Positions 11,101 to 19,673 of a stretch of 33,478 nt of DNA are shown piece by piece. Origin of the DNA: Brachionus koreanus (Eukaryota > Rotifera > Eurotatoria > Ploima > Brachionidae); contig PJRA01000196.1 of the NCBI GenBank assembly GCA_016987375.1, forward strand, positions 1,720,283 through 1,753,760, written 5' to 3'. The notes under the pieces were generated by a model that had not been told where the DNA came from, ran no database searches, and was given only the letters and a program-made list of their open reading frames with translations. Numbering within the stretch: the first letter of the stretch is position 1; each line of letters opens with the position of its first letter. Both the position numbers and the translations under genes were made by a program.

Positions 11101-11339
11101 TTGATGAAACTAATTAAGCTTTTATTAAAAATGTAAGAATTTTAATAGATATGGATTGAAAATTGATTTATTTTAATATATTATTGAAGCAAAAAATTTA
11201 AGCCAAACATTCACAATTAATTTTTTTTCTTAAGAATAAAAAATAATTTTTTCTAATTTTATTTTTAAGTAATTACGATGAAGATTTCGACGAAGAGCCC
11301 ATGATGTTTGGAAATCAAAATGGAATTAATTCTAACTGA
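2177..11339 (+). CDS. PPP2R3: PP2A B''-type regulatory subunit (PPP2R3 family)
   Basis: Exons: 2177-2347, 2407-2625, 5333-6121, 6191-6726, 8524-9477, 11270-11339 (2739 nt, 912 residues); phases agree at every junction. The protein is a variable B'' subunit that directs the PP2A core enzyme to substrates and binds calcium. Residues 1-57 contain NELFYRWLSRPE, typical of PPP2R3 N-termini. Residues 131-393 are Ser-rich linker with a CDKCTNPDC cluster. From residue about 490 (IPQFHFPNGRP) the conserved region is almost continuous, including NRSWSGRIT, YEHFYVIYCKFWELD and ISEEDKRNPTSIEYWF. Two EF-hands start DKDHDLYISKED (about 693) and DIDGDGILSMYE (about 766). Exon 5 reads into TAA at 9479, but GTAACA at 9478 can splice to 11270, adding an acidic 22-residue tail. 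The exon 3 acceptor is uncertain: 5333, 5363 and 5378 all keep frame, or it could be an alternative first exon from ATG 5342. Confidence 0.92.
2348..2406 (+). other. 59 bp minimal intron of PPP2R3
   Basis: The donor GTAATT follows codon 57 and the acceptor TAATCTAAG precedes GAATTTGAG, both in phase 0. The intron moves the reading frame from the N-terminal RWLS-containing exon to the Pro/Ser-rich exon 2. Without it the upstream frame runs into unrelated Cys/Arg-rich sequence. Confidence 0.8.
2817..2838. repeat. (GTT)n microsatellite
   Basis: About seven GTT units in a row inside PPP2R3 intron 2, preceded by further GTT-like units from about 2797. Confidence 0.9.
3267..3317 (+). other. Possible 51 bp cassette exon of PPP2R3
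   Basis: The segment follows an acceptor-like CCTTGTAG and ends at a donor-like ACG|GTGAGC. It is exactly 17 codons, open in phase 0 (ANKHQLLVHTLCLMGFT), so it could be inserted between exons 2 and 3 without breaking frame. Its base composition is richer in GC than the surrounding intron. I recognise no similarity of the peptide to PPP2R3 proteins, so chance remains a real possibility. Confidence 0.25.
3376..3392. repeat. (TC)n microsatellite
   Basis: An uninterrupted run of eight TC units inside PPP2R3 intron 2. Confidence 0.9.
4309..4330. repeat. (TAA)n microsatellite
   Basis: Seven TAA units. A similar AAT run forms the 3' end of the minus-strand LINE at 17106, so this one might be a LINE tail, but no RT sequence adjoins it. 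Confidence 0.85.
4395..4605. repeat. Diverged duplicate block with AGTCGGTGATG core
   Basis: Two blocks about 165 bp apart share GCACTG, then ACTA(G/A)AGTCGGTGATG (cores near 4415-4425 and 4585-4595). Between the blocks the alignment decays into A/T runs. The source element is unknown. Confidence 0.5.
6122..6190 (+). other. 69 bp intron of PPP2R3
   Basis: The donor GTAAGA follows CAA at 6121. The acceptor is a long T tract ending TTTCAG at 6190. Both are phase 0, and the reading continues ERPQSPGLLK. Confidence 0.88.
6727..8523 (+). other. PPP2R3 intron 4 (1.8 kb)
   Basis: The donor GTAAAA is at 6727 and the acceptor TGCTTTAAAG ends at 8523. The junction rebuilds TWQKLSQQC, which aligns in length with the W-K-x-x-Q-x-C stretch of B'' subunits. 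The interior is AT-rich with no gene. Two small hairpins occur: AGCAACAA/TTGTTGCT (7342-7370) and CGTGG/CCACG with outer CTGA/TCAG (7414-7440). Confidence 0.7.
9659..9895 (-). pseudogene. Unassigned antisense Ser/Thr/Gln-rich open frame
   Basis: The minus strand is open for 78 codons from 9895 to a TGA at 9659, with no ATG near its start. It has a balanced, protein-like composition (for example SETTQQEQEPIQVQSS and DLTAIVTTEAISYIT) that contrasts with the A/T noise around it. An AG (AAAATAG) precedes it, but without a pyrimidine tract. It resembles in flavour, not in alignable sequence, the Ser/Thr-rich extension of the protease downstream. It could be an exon or exon fossil of a lost or duplicated secreted protein. 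Function unknown. Confidence 0.35.
10554..10907. mobile_element. 354 bp MITE with CTGTAGATCTCG terminal inverted repeats
   Basis: The ends are a perfect 12 bp inverted repeat: CTGTAGATCTCG on the left, CGAGATCTACAG on the right. They are flanked by TA on both sides (10552-10553 and 10908-10909), as for Tc1/mariner-type insertions. Similarity continues inward: both subterminal regions carry TAAGCG-type units (GTAAGCGTAAG on the left, CTTACGCTTACGCTT on the right). There is no transposase, so it is non-autonomous. It lies in PPP2R3 intron 5. Confidence 0.8.
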
Positions 11340-11403
11340 CGAAGAGTAAAGAAATTTCAATGACACAATTTAAGTGTGCATACAAGCCGGTGATTATATC
11401 CGG

Positions 11404-11409
11404 AATAAA
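11404..11409 (+). promoter_or_regulatory. Poly(A) signal of PPP2R3
   Basis: AATAAA lies 65 nt after the TGA stop of the last exon, the expected place for 3' end formation. This supports the terminal exon at 11270-11339. Confidence 0.65.
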
Positions 11410-12180
11410 TGGATTCAAGAATTAGAAAAAAAAACACAATTTGACCAAAAAATTTTTTGTATATTTTTGTACAGATCTATAAAGCAAATGTAGCCTTTTT
11501 TTTTAAAAAAAAAAAGAAATGTTAGCTGATTTTACTAAGAAAAAAATTGGCCGTTTTAAGGTTGTATTTTAAGATGAGATTTAGATGACATAAATAAATT
11601 TTATTAGATTCACGGTTTTATTCGTTTTAATCGAATGTAACTGATATTCGTATTTAGTTTAACATAGGGTATTCATTAATATTCTAACTTATAATTACTT
11701 AATCATTTTTTATTCTTAAAAATATAAAATTTATATATTTATTCAAAAAAAATTCAATGGTTGTTACTATTTGGTGCTTTATTTTTTAAAATTTTTTGGT
11801 CAATAAAATGATTCAAAATCTAACTATTTATTAAATGATGAAAATTTATTTATTTTATTTGTTTAACAGATCTATTTCTTTCTGCTAGTAAATTTTTTTT
11901 TCTTGCTTGTAATTTTGTTTAATTGAAAAATCTAACTAGCTAATTTAGAATAAATATGTATAATAGATGAATTTAAAAAAAAAAAATTGACTTCAGAAAG
12001 ATCTTAATTATTTAACCTGGTTTACCTATCATTAGCAATTATATTATTGGAAACTAATATTTCTGAAAATTTTGAATTTTTTTTAATATTGAATTAAAGG
12101 CGGCAATAATTCTGAGGAAATTGATAAGTAAAAATCATCAAACTTTGTCATCAAATTTTCTTAATAATTATACAAGAGAA
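11410..12180. other. Intergenic AT-rich DNA
   Basis: No reading frame, repeat family or structured element could be supported here. Confidence 0.5.
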
Positions 12181-12840
12181 AACAAGAAATGGAAATCAAA
12201 TCGTTTAAATATTCATATGAAAACCAAAATGTACTGATGGAAAAATTTTAAAATAGATCTTTCCGAAAAATTCTTTTATCATATTAGAAATCATATCAAG
12301 TGTACCGACACAGTAAAATTAATCGGTGAAATCAGTTTTTCAAAATCACCAAACAGAATTTTGAGAGGTAAGAAAAGCAAAAGAGTTGAAGCTCAAAGAA
12401 TTATTGTCAAAAAAATTAAAATCAAAGAAGACAATAGTATTGATTTAGTTCTTTTGAAACACTATAAAATTCACGATAAAAAACTCTTTTTTTGAAATTG
12501 TTTTCATTTACCTAGTAGCATATATTTATTTGAATAATTTTTAGCTCAAAAATGTTCTGATATTGTTCTCCTAAATGAAATAAAGATAAATCAAAGTGAC
12601 ATAAGTTTTTACTTTAATTTCAAAAATTATAATGCAATTGTTAAGGCTAGAGATAGAAATAGTGGAGGAATATCCATTATAATAAACTTTTCTAGAATGG
12701 ATATTCCTTCAATAGGTAGTAGACTCAAAAGATTCAAAAGAAAGAAGACTTTTTTAATAGAAAGAAAAAGGTCTGTTGTCTTTATTTCGACAATTCCAAA
12801 GCTTTTGACAGAGTTTGGCATGAGGGACTGAGACCATATC
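12181..12840 (+). mobile_element. Internally deleted LINE remnant (EN joined to RT)
   Basis: At 12543-12700 the plus strand reads CSDIVLLNEIKIN followed by FKNYNAIVKARDRNSGGI, the 'DIIxLxExxL...YxxxRxDRxxxGGG' pattern of LINE AP endonucleases. After a short unrelated stretch, 12777-12836 reads CLYFDNSKAFDRVWHEGL, the RT 'DFSKAFDxVxHxxL' block. Several hundred codons that normally separate these parts are missing. Upstream, 12238-12495 is a basic open frame (IRNHIKCTDTVKLIGEI, later KKIKIKED) that may be ORF1 or the linker; I do not recognise it. Frameshifts and stops make the copy non-functional. Confidence 0.7.
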
Positions 12841-12844
12841 GCAA

Positions 12845-12925
12845 TATAGAAAAAATAATCATAGAAATTTAATGTAGAAAATTAACATAGAAAAAACTTA
12901 AATAGAAAAAAGACAATAATTTTGT
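12845..12925. repeat. Imperfect ATAGAAA-type short tandem repeat
   Basis: About five variants of (A)TAGAAAA separated by 8-12 A/T-rich bases follow each other directly after the LINE remnant. Confidence 0.4.
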
Positions 12926-13005
12926 CGAATTCTATATACATAAAGTAAAATTACTTAACAAAAAAAAAAATACAGTTAAAAAATTTAAATTAAATTTAAG
13001 AAAAA

Positions 13006-13659
13006 ATGGATGAAGATTTTCGACTTCTTAGTTTAAATGAACCTTCGCCTATTAGGCTAAGAAATAGAAAGGATTTAATTTTTAAAAAGCCTTCAAAATA
13101 TTTCTGTCAAAGTGAAGTGAATTTCAGCCATTTTTGGTTTCTAAATCACTTTTTGAAATAAAACCTTCATCAATTGTCGACTATAGTGATACTGAGTCAA
13201 CTCATTCATTAAAAAGTGGAACTTCAAATGATGAAGAATTATTTAGCATTCAGCTTTAATGAATTTTATAATGAAGACGATATTTTCGAAGATCAAAGTT
13301 CCAAAATTATTGAAAAAATTGAACCTATTTTTATTTCAACCAAAAATGAAAAGCCTAAGATTACAAGTTATTCAAAATTCAGCTGTCCGATTTATTTTGT
13401 ATCTAAAATATTAAACTCAAACTTAACTCAAGTCTTAACGAATCAAGATAAATTGAATATCCAACCCCATTGTATAATTGCTACCTTACTTTCTCTAATT
13501 TTTTCAAAGCCATCAGATAATTTAACATATGAAATGTACTATATATCTCTCTATTTCATAATTTTAATTTATTCTATTTTACTTTATTTGATTTTAATTT
13601 TAATTTTTACTTTTTTTAATTTTATTTTTTTAAAATTAAAGAAGAATCGGAATAAATAA
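13006..13659 (+). pseudogene. Frameshifted acidic protein, unassigned
   Basis: From ATG 13006 the frame reads an acidic, serine-containing protein (MDEDFRLLSLNEPSP...). After about 38 codons the same character continues in the next frame (IVDYSDTESTHSLKSG...DEELFS). After about 13250 it moves to the third frame (FNEFYNEDDIFEDQSS...). Both shifts need only a single-base indel, the first beside a T run, and GT/AG pairs there are too close for an intron. The third frame ends in a hydrophobic run, then KKNRNK at 13659, though that part is so T-rich it may be noise. Either a recent pseudogene or a gene with assembly indels. No family recognised. Confidence 0.45.
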
Positions 13660-13727
13660 ATGAATTTATTTTCTGTGATTATTCTATCATATCAACTTAA
13701 CATTCTAAAATGAATATTGTTAAACTA

Positions 13728-13733
13728 TTTATT
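13728..13733 (-). promoter_or_regulatory. Poly(A) signal of the serine protease
   Basis: AATAAA on the minus strand, 46 nt after the TGA at 13779. Confidence 0.65.
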
Positions 13734-13778
13734 TCAAATTAATTCCTAAGTCTCAAGATATGAAAGTTTTAACATATA

Positions 13779-16012
13779 TCAGTTAAATATCATGTTAATA
13801 AGAGTTAAAAAAAAGAAAATTATATTCAAATATGAACCGCAATTAACATTTGTCATGAGTGAATTATCAGAATTGGTTGATGAAATGACTATTGAAATAG
13901 TTGTTGTAGTCAAACTAAAATTAGTTCCAGTATTCGTATTTTGATCATTTACTGTGACTCTGGTTAAAGTAAACGTTGTTCCGTTTGAGATTGTTCCATT
14001 ACTATAGATTATAGTCTCTTGGCAATTAAAATCTGCATTGGCTGTATTTTGTTCACAATTTAAAATGGTATTTTTATCCTCTTTTAAAACTGTTTGTCTA
14101 GCTAAAATTAAATTTTAAAATAAATAATATTTATTTATTAAATTAAATTAATTTTACCAGATGCCTTTAAATTCAAAATATCGAAAGAATATTCAGTATT
14201 TGATGGAAGAGATGAAATCAATTCTTGTTTATTTTGCTCAATTGTTTGAGAAAATTTTGATATTTCAATAGGAATTAAACTTGAATCTGTTTGATCAATT
14301 TTTGTTATCTTGACAACAAGATCATAAGTTCCATTTGAAATTCTGCAAAATAGTTAAATTAAAAGTAGAAAAAAAAACTAAAATAAAAATAAATTATTTT
14401 TTTACTGATTCAATTGAAATTCAGTTGAAGAGCCTAATAGACTTTTAAATTTTTCATAAAGTTTTTCTAAGTCTTGATTTAAAGTTTGCCGATCATTTCC
14501 ATTTTCAATAAAGCGTGAAGAACTAGAGGAACTATTGATTTGAAAAAATTCACTAAATTCATAGATTGTTGAATTTAAAGATTGTTGATTTGATCCTGAA
14601 TTAGTTAATGTTTGGAGTGGTGATGGAGTGATCGAATTTTCGGGGACTGTATTATTTAATAAACTTATCGTTATTGATGTTGGAAAAATATCAGAATTTA
14701 TTGAAGATGATTTGTTTTCAAAAGAAGAAAATGTTTCTGATATATCTGATGACGATGTTAAATTAGAATCAACACCAAAATCTGACCAATTTTCAGACAA
14801 ATTACTTGCTGTTGTTTCTGTAATATCACTTTTTGTATTTGTTGATGAATCGGCTAAAAAATTAAAAAAAATCATTGCACTAATAATATTTTTTTATAGA
14901 AAAGCAGGATGTCAATTTAGATATTTTCTTCCAAAATGCAAAAAAATAAAAATACATACTTTGTATTTTTTCTAAAATCCAGTCAATAAAAAAGCTCGTT
15001 TTTGTATAAACACCTCCATCGCCACAACCAATTCCCCAACTAGTTATTCCAGCAAGCTGCCATTTATCTTCAATTTTAACAACTAGCGGACCCCCTGAAT
15101 CACCTTGACAGGTATCTTTTCCTTGACCAGTTATACCAGCACAAATTGAATTAGTCGTATTTATGTAATAATTGTAAGTATCAAAATATTTAAGTCTACA
15201 ATCAGACTCGCTCAAAACTGGCATCTCAACTTCCATTAAATTATCTGGAATTGGTCCATCTGAAGATAAAGTTCCCCAGCCAGTTGCCCATGCTGTTTTC
15301 CCTGAAAAATCATAGTTTTTACTTGGTAGACATATTGGCAAAATTTGATCAGAATATTCAACAGGTGACTTAGAAAAAAAATTATTTAAAATGTGGAAAA
15401 AATTTAAGTATTCAAATGGTAAAACGGTTTGTGAGTGAATTTTTTAGTTAAATTTAAAACAGCGATTTATAATTTTAATTTTTAAAAAGAATTTATTTGA
15501 AATTTACATTCAATTTAATTAATGCGATGTCATTGTCATAATTTACACTATTGTAGTTTGGATAAGCAATTATTTCATTAATAGTTTTAAAAATGGAATA
15601 GTTTTCTGGAGCAGATAGCGTATGGAGACCTAATCCAATTTTGTAATCAATTGTATTATTTGACAAAATACAATGTGCAGCTGTGATAACCCATTCCTTA
15701 TTAATAAGTGAACCTCCACAAATCATAAAATTGGAAAAATATAAACTAATCTGCCATCCCCAGTCTTCTGGATCGGCTTGTGTTCCACCAACAATTTTGT
15801 TTGTTCTTTCACCTCTAATTTCATTTATCCTACGACCACATTCAGATGGATTGACATATGATACATCTCTAGGTAATTTAACACTAAATCCAAAACTTTT
15901 TGTCTTAAAATAAAAATATTGAATATATTTTTTTTAATAACTATGATAGTACCGCATAATCGATTAGTAAAAAAAGTAAAAAGACAGTTTTTCCTGTAAA
16001 TAGTGTTTTCAT
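13779..16012 (-). CDS. Secreted trypsin-like serine protease with Ser/Thr-rich, probably GPI-anchored tail
   Basis: Exons: 16012-15953, 15903-15508, 15368-14960, 14853-14406, 14342-14158, 14101-13779 (1821 nt, 606 residues, all phases consistent). Residues 1-20 form a hydrophobic signal peptide. A short propeptide with Cys42 leads to the activation site TNK|IVGG. The S1 domain (57 to about 288) has His97 in TAAHC, Asp145 in DNDIALIKL and Ser243 in CQGDSGGP. Asp237 in the S1 pocket predicts cleavage after Lys/Arg. Residues 290-580 are rich in Ser, Thr and Asn with many N-x-S/T sites, suggesting a glycosylated stalk; I see no named domain there. The C-terminus has NCGS (586-589) followed by about 17 hydrophobic residues, as in GPI-anchor signals or a tail anchor. 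This layout recalls GPI-linked trypsins such as prostasin, but the stalk is far longer. Confidence 0.88.
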
Positions 16013-16074
16013 TTATTTAGCTATGATGATTTTTGTTTAAATTCGAAATCTACTATAAATTGATATAGAAAAGG

Positions 16075-16083
16075 CTTTTTATA
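16075..16083 (-). promoter_or_regulatory. TATA box of the serine protease
   Basis: TATAAAAAG on the minus strand, about 63 nt upstream of the ATG at 16012. This would place transcription start near 16050 and give a 5' UTR of about 40 nt. Confidence 0.55.
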
Positions 16084-16809
16084 TTTTAATAAATTTCTAA
16101 TTATTATTAAATTAATATCACTTAAAAAATTTCAATTGTTTTTTTAAATCTAAAATTATGCTCATTATTTCATTAAATTATTTGGTTTTTTCAACTTTTT
16201 TTAAAATATTTGGCTGGTATTTTAAATCAAATTAAATAAATAAATTTAAAGTGAAAAGTTATTTTTTCAGATAATTTGTTTTTAAGAATGTATTGTTTTT
16301 TCTCTGAATCTAAATTTTACGCATGATTAGCTTTTTTTTTTAATAAACTTGATTCAATTGTGTTCAGAATTAAAATTAAATGGTTTTTAATCAATTTTCA
16401 ATTAACTCTTCTTGCAAAAATAATTTTAAAAGCGCAATTTTATTACATTTCAATATAGAAAGTCTTTTAACTTTTAAAAATATTTCAGATTTCAATTTAA
16501 AAGGTTCAAAGAGTGAAGTAAAGTGATAGTGATTTGATTTATGAACGACTTCTCGGGATTTTTTTCAAATCTGCTAGAATATCTGAAAAAGTAACATGTT
16601 TGAAAAATTTTTATACAAAAAACTTAAGACTCAATCTATAAAAATACTGAAATAGATGGATTAACAAATGTCATAAATAAATTTGAAAAGTCGCAATTAA
16701 AGATAAGTGTACAAGGTCCCTGATCAATCTTGTCCTAATTTAATCAGTTTTTCCTATAAACAATATTGTCAATTCATTTTTCGATATCATCTAGATTTGG
16801 TGAAAATAA
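16084..16809. other. Intergenic AT-rich DNA
   Basis: I see no gene or repeat in this stretch beyond A/T-rich sequence. Confidence 0.5.
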
Positions 16810-16888
16810 AACTTCTTGGACTTTTTTTTTAATAAATAAAGTTAAAAGTTCGGACTTGGACTTGGCTTGTGACTTTTAAACAACTCTG
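16810..16888. mobile_element. Orphan right end of a hAT-like element
   Basis: This segment matches the right end of the 29129-30740 element in the same orientation. Both contain CTTGGACTT, then ACTTGGCTTG, and end GTGACTTTTAAACAACTCTG. No matching left end (CAGAGTTGT) lies upstream, so it is a truncated copy. Confidence 0.7.
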
Positions 16889-17105
16889 GTATGATACATT
16901 GATCAGATAATACCACAACAAAATAAAACATGAGTATTGACAGATAATTAAAAAGTAGAAAAGGCTCAAGTTAAAAAAAAATATTTCAACAAAGACAATT
17001 TTACTTTTTCATATTTTTAGATTTTATCTTCTAAACACAAATTTTAAAAAATAGTGAAAAAATTTTGAACACATAAATTTTTTTTCAAAAAATTGTTGAA
17101 TACAA
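16889..17105. other. AT-rich intergenic DNA
   Basis: No gene seen. It separates the orphan hAT-like end from the LINE 3' tail. Confidence 0.4.
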
Positions 17106-17129
17106 AATAAAATAATAATAATAATAATA
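17106..17129 (-). repeat. (ATT)n tail of the LINE
   Basis: A microsatellite of ATT units on the minus strand at the 3' end of the LINE, the expected position for the short tandem tail used in target-primed insertion. Confidence 0.75.
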
Positions 17130-18249
17130 GTTAATATTCTATGGTCAAGTTTAGTTTAACTAAACCGACAAAGTAACTTGCTGTGACAACCAACGTTGAC
17201 AGCACATTCCAATTGTTCACTACTCGTACACGAATGTTTTCTTGAGCATACCAAGCATGTTGTTAGCTTTATTAACGCAGTTGTCAATTTGATCATTCCA
17301 TTTGAGTTTTTTGTTCACCATTTCACCAAGATCGCGCTCAGTAGTAGTCTCAATTAATTCAAATCTCAAACCATCTGCATTTAACATTGATCTTTTTTGT
17401 CTTGCAATCTTTGAGTTGCCTATATACATTACTTTACCCTTGGATTCATTAAATTCCATTACACAGGATTTACCACTCATTTATTTTTATTTCTCCATTA
17501 TTTTTATCAATATCGATAAAAGCGATATTGGACGATAGTTTTCAGGATTTTTTTTAGCACCTTTCTTCTTATATACTGGAGTTACACTAGCTCTTTTCCA
17601 ACACGCTGGTATCATAATAGACTCTATTGATTTGTTAATGATCATTTAGACATTTTGCAATATCATTGCCTTTAATCAATTGATTTCCAAATTTGTCAGT
17701 CAGTGATCTAATTTTGCACTTAACATCTTTCTTACTATTCATATAGGAGAATAGCAGCTTTGAATTCGATTTACACTTTTCCATTATTGATTTTTCATAC
17801 AGTTTATCAGATAACTTAACCAGAGCTTTGACTTTTCTAGCCTGCTTGTTGAATTTAGTTTTTAGCTCCTGTTTGTTCGCTGTAGAAGCTCCTCTGTATT
17901 TGGCAAAAGCCCTGAACTTGAGTTGACATGCTTGCTTAATATCTTTGTTAAACCAAATAGGATTTTTATTCACACCATATAGGATTTTTCTTTTTATTCA
18001 ACCAACACTCTTTTCTCAGTATTATCTCATTGTATTTGACTTGAAACCGCTCACAATATGTTTCTGAATTTTTTTCGTTTTGTAGTTCATACCAGTCAAC
18101 TAAGCAGAAATCTTTTCGAATACCCACATAGTTGCCTTTCTTATAGTTTAGTCTTTTAATCATTTTAGTGTTAGTTTTGACTCCATTATTAATAATTACT
18201 CGGAATAAAAAAATAGAATCGAGCCTCATTTTATTAGTGCACCCAATTG

Positions 18250-18309
18250 NNNNNNNNNNNNNNNNNNNNNNNNNNNNNNNNNNNNNNNNNNNNNNNNNNN
18301 NNNNNNNNN
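18250..18309. other. Assembly gap (60 N)
   Basis: Sixty unknown bases inside the LINE endonuclease/linker. The reading frames on each side are only apparently joined, so the gap length may be arbitrary. Confidence 0.99.
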
Positions 18310-18657
18310 TAATTAAATCACCAGACAAAAGCAAATTCGAAAACAATTTTCCCTCAATTAGCAATTTTGCTGACTTGATTGTATTATTGATATCGAGTGT
18401 TTGCTGTTATTGCAATTTTGTCTTTGTGGTGGACGATAAACACATTCTCCTAGTAGTTTGTAATTACCTAAATGCACCTGACACCAAACTTGTTCTGATT
18501 TTAATAAAAAACAGTCAACTTCATAAGATATTTAATAATTTATGACATAAATAACCACTCCACCACCTGCTTGCAAATCCGGTTCATTTCTATCTCACCT
18601 GTACATAGTGTAATTAGCTAAATTACTTATAGATGTTTCTTTGAACCAAGTCTCTGA

Positions 18658-18845
18658 AATTTTTTCGCTGTCTTTTTGGTGTGTGAATTTGGTTAACAAG
18701 CAAAAAAAAAGGTAGAGCTAAAAAGAACGTTATTTCTTCTACTAGCAATTTATTTTCACCTTCTAGTAAAATTATGTGATAGCAATATTTTTCAACATAC
18801 ATCAACATTACGTCTTAAATTAATTTTAATTTTTTCGCTGTCTTT
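18658..18845. repeat. 18 bp direct repeat flanking 152 bp
   Basis: AATTTTTTCGCTGTCTTT occurs identically at 18658-18675 and 18828-18845. It brackets 152 bp at the point where the minus-strand LINE endonuclease frame begins (ISETWF). It looks like a target-site duplication around an insertion, or a small tandem duplication. Confidence 0.6.
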
Positions 18846-18947
18846 ATTATTTTCTGATAGAACTATTTTCTGTTTTTCTTTTTTTTTAGTTATAGAACCA
18901 TTTGTAGATTTTTGTTTATCAACTTGATAATTTTGTTTATATATCAT

Positions 18948-19673
18948 TTTTCAAGAAAATCAATAAAGTTATTCAATTAATTATTTAGGAAGCATATATA
19001 AAAAAAATTTAGCTATCAAGTGTAAAAATTTAGCAATCATTAATTAAGTTGTTTTATTAGCAGTTAAAAAAAATACTAGCAGATAGAAATAGATCTCAGC
19101 TAAAAATTCTGAAAAATGGTACGTGAGAGAATAAAACAATGATTAAAAACATACTTTTTATTTATCAATAAACATTATGATTTTAAATTTGAAAAAATTC
19201 AGCATTTATTCAATAAATTTTATGTTGAAAAGTTATTTCCCTTAATTTAAACTAAATTATTTTTTTTCGTGTTCAACGGCTTTTTATAAAAAAAATTTTT
19301 GTGTTCAAAATTTTTTCACTATTTTTTAAAATTTGTACTGAAAAGATAAAATTTTGTGTTAAAATTTTTTTTCCTTTTTGTGACAATCAGTTTAAATTTG
19401 TATTGAAAAGTTTTTTTATTGTGTTTGAAATAATAATCCCATTAATAAATGACGTAATGTTGATGTAATACAAATAATAAAAAAATCTCAAATTATATTT
19501 GTTTATTATGTCAAATTAGATTAAAAAAAAAAGAAAAAACTTTATTTTCTTTCTTTTTTTTAAATAAAAATTATCCAACAAACTTTTTGGAAAAAAACGG
19601 TTAAAATATTCTGAATAAATTTAACTCATTTAATGGAATAAATAAAGATCTAGTCTAGAAAAATATGAGTATT
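18948..19673. other. AT-rich region with degenerate tandem units; MYO3 3' flank
   Basis: Between about 19265 and 19430, TTTGTGTTNAAAATTTTTT-like units recur three to four times at about 60 bp spacing. A minus-strand AATAAA (19546-19541) lies about 130 nt after the MYO3 stop, and an ATTAAA (19634-19629) lies about 40 nt after it. Either could serve as the MYO3 poly(A) signal. No other gene seen. Confidence 0.45.

Larger units (their letters stand above)
9478..11269 (+). other. PPP2R3 intron 5 (1.8 kb)
   Basis: The donor GTAACA is at 9478 and the acceptor ATTTTTAAG ends at 11269. Splicing replaces the immediate TAA stop with an acidic tail. The intron contains an antisense open frame (9659-9895) and a 354 bp MITE (10554-10907), each listed separately; the rest is A/T-rich filler. 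If the intron is retained, the protein ends at 9481 after YK. Confidence 0.6.
17106..18947 (-). mobile_element. CR1/Jockey-like LINE with deleted RT core
   Basis: Read on the minus strand: an AP-endonuclease part (ISETWFKE and YTMY at about 18660-18605, DRNEPDLQAGGGVVIYV at about 18590-18540, CVYRPP near 18437, LLLSGDLI just before the N gap); the EN-RT linker (NPIWFNKDIKQA at about 17965); and the RT start (NPENYRPISLLSIL at about 17550). It then jumps at 17500-17480 straight to the RT thumb region (VMEFNESKGKVMYIG, RDLGEMVNKKLKW, VNKANNMLGMLKKTF). The palm with YxDD is absent. A roughly 110 bp 3' UTR ends in an (ATT)n tail at 17106-17129, typical of CR1-group 3' ends. Stops and frameshifts occur. 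A basic frame from ATG 18947 may be the original start. Confidence 0.85.

Noticed and set aside
14628..14975. 115-codon plus-strand frame
   Set aside because: It is antisense to protease exon 4, whose frame is supported by splice phases on both sides.
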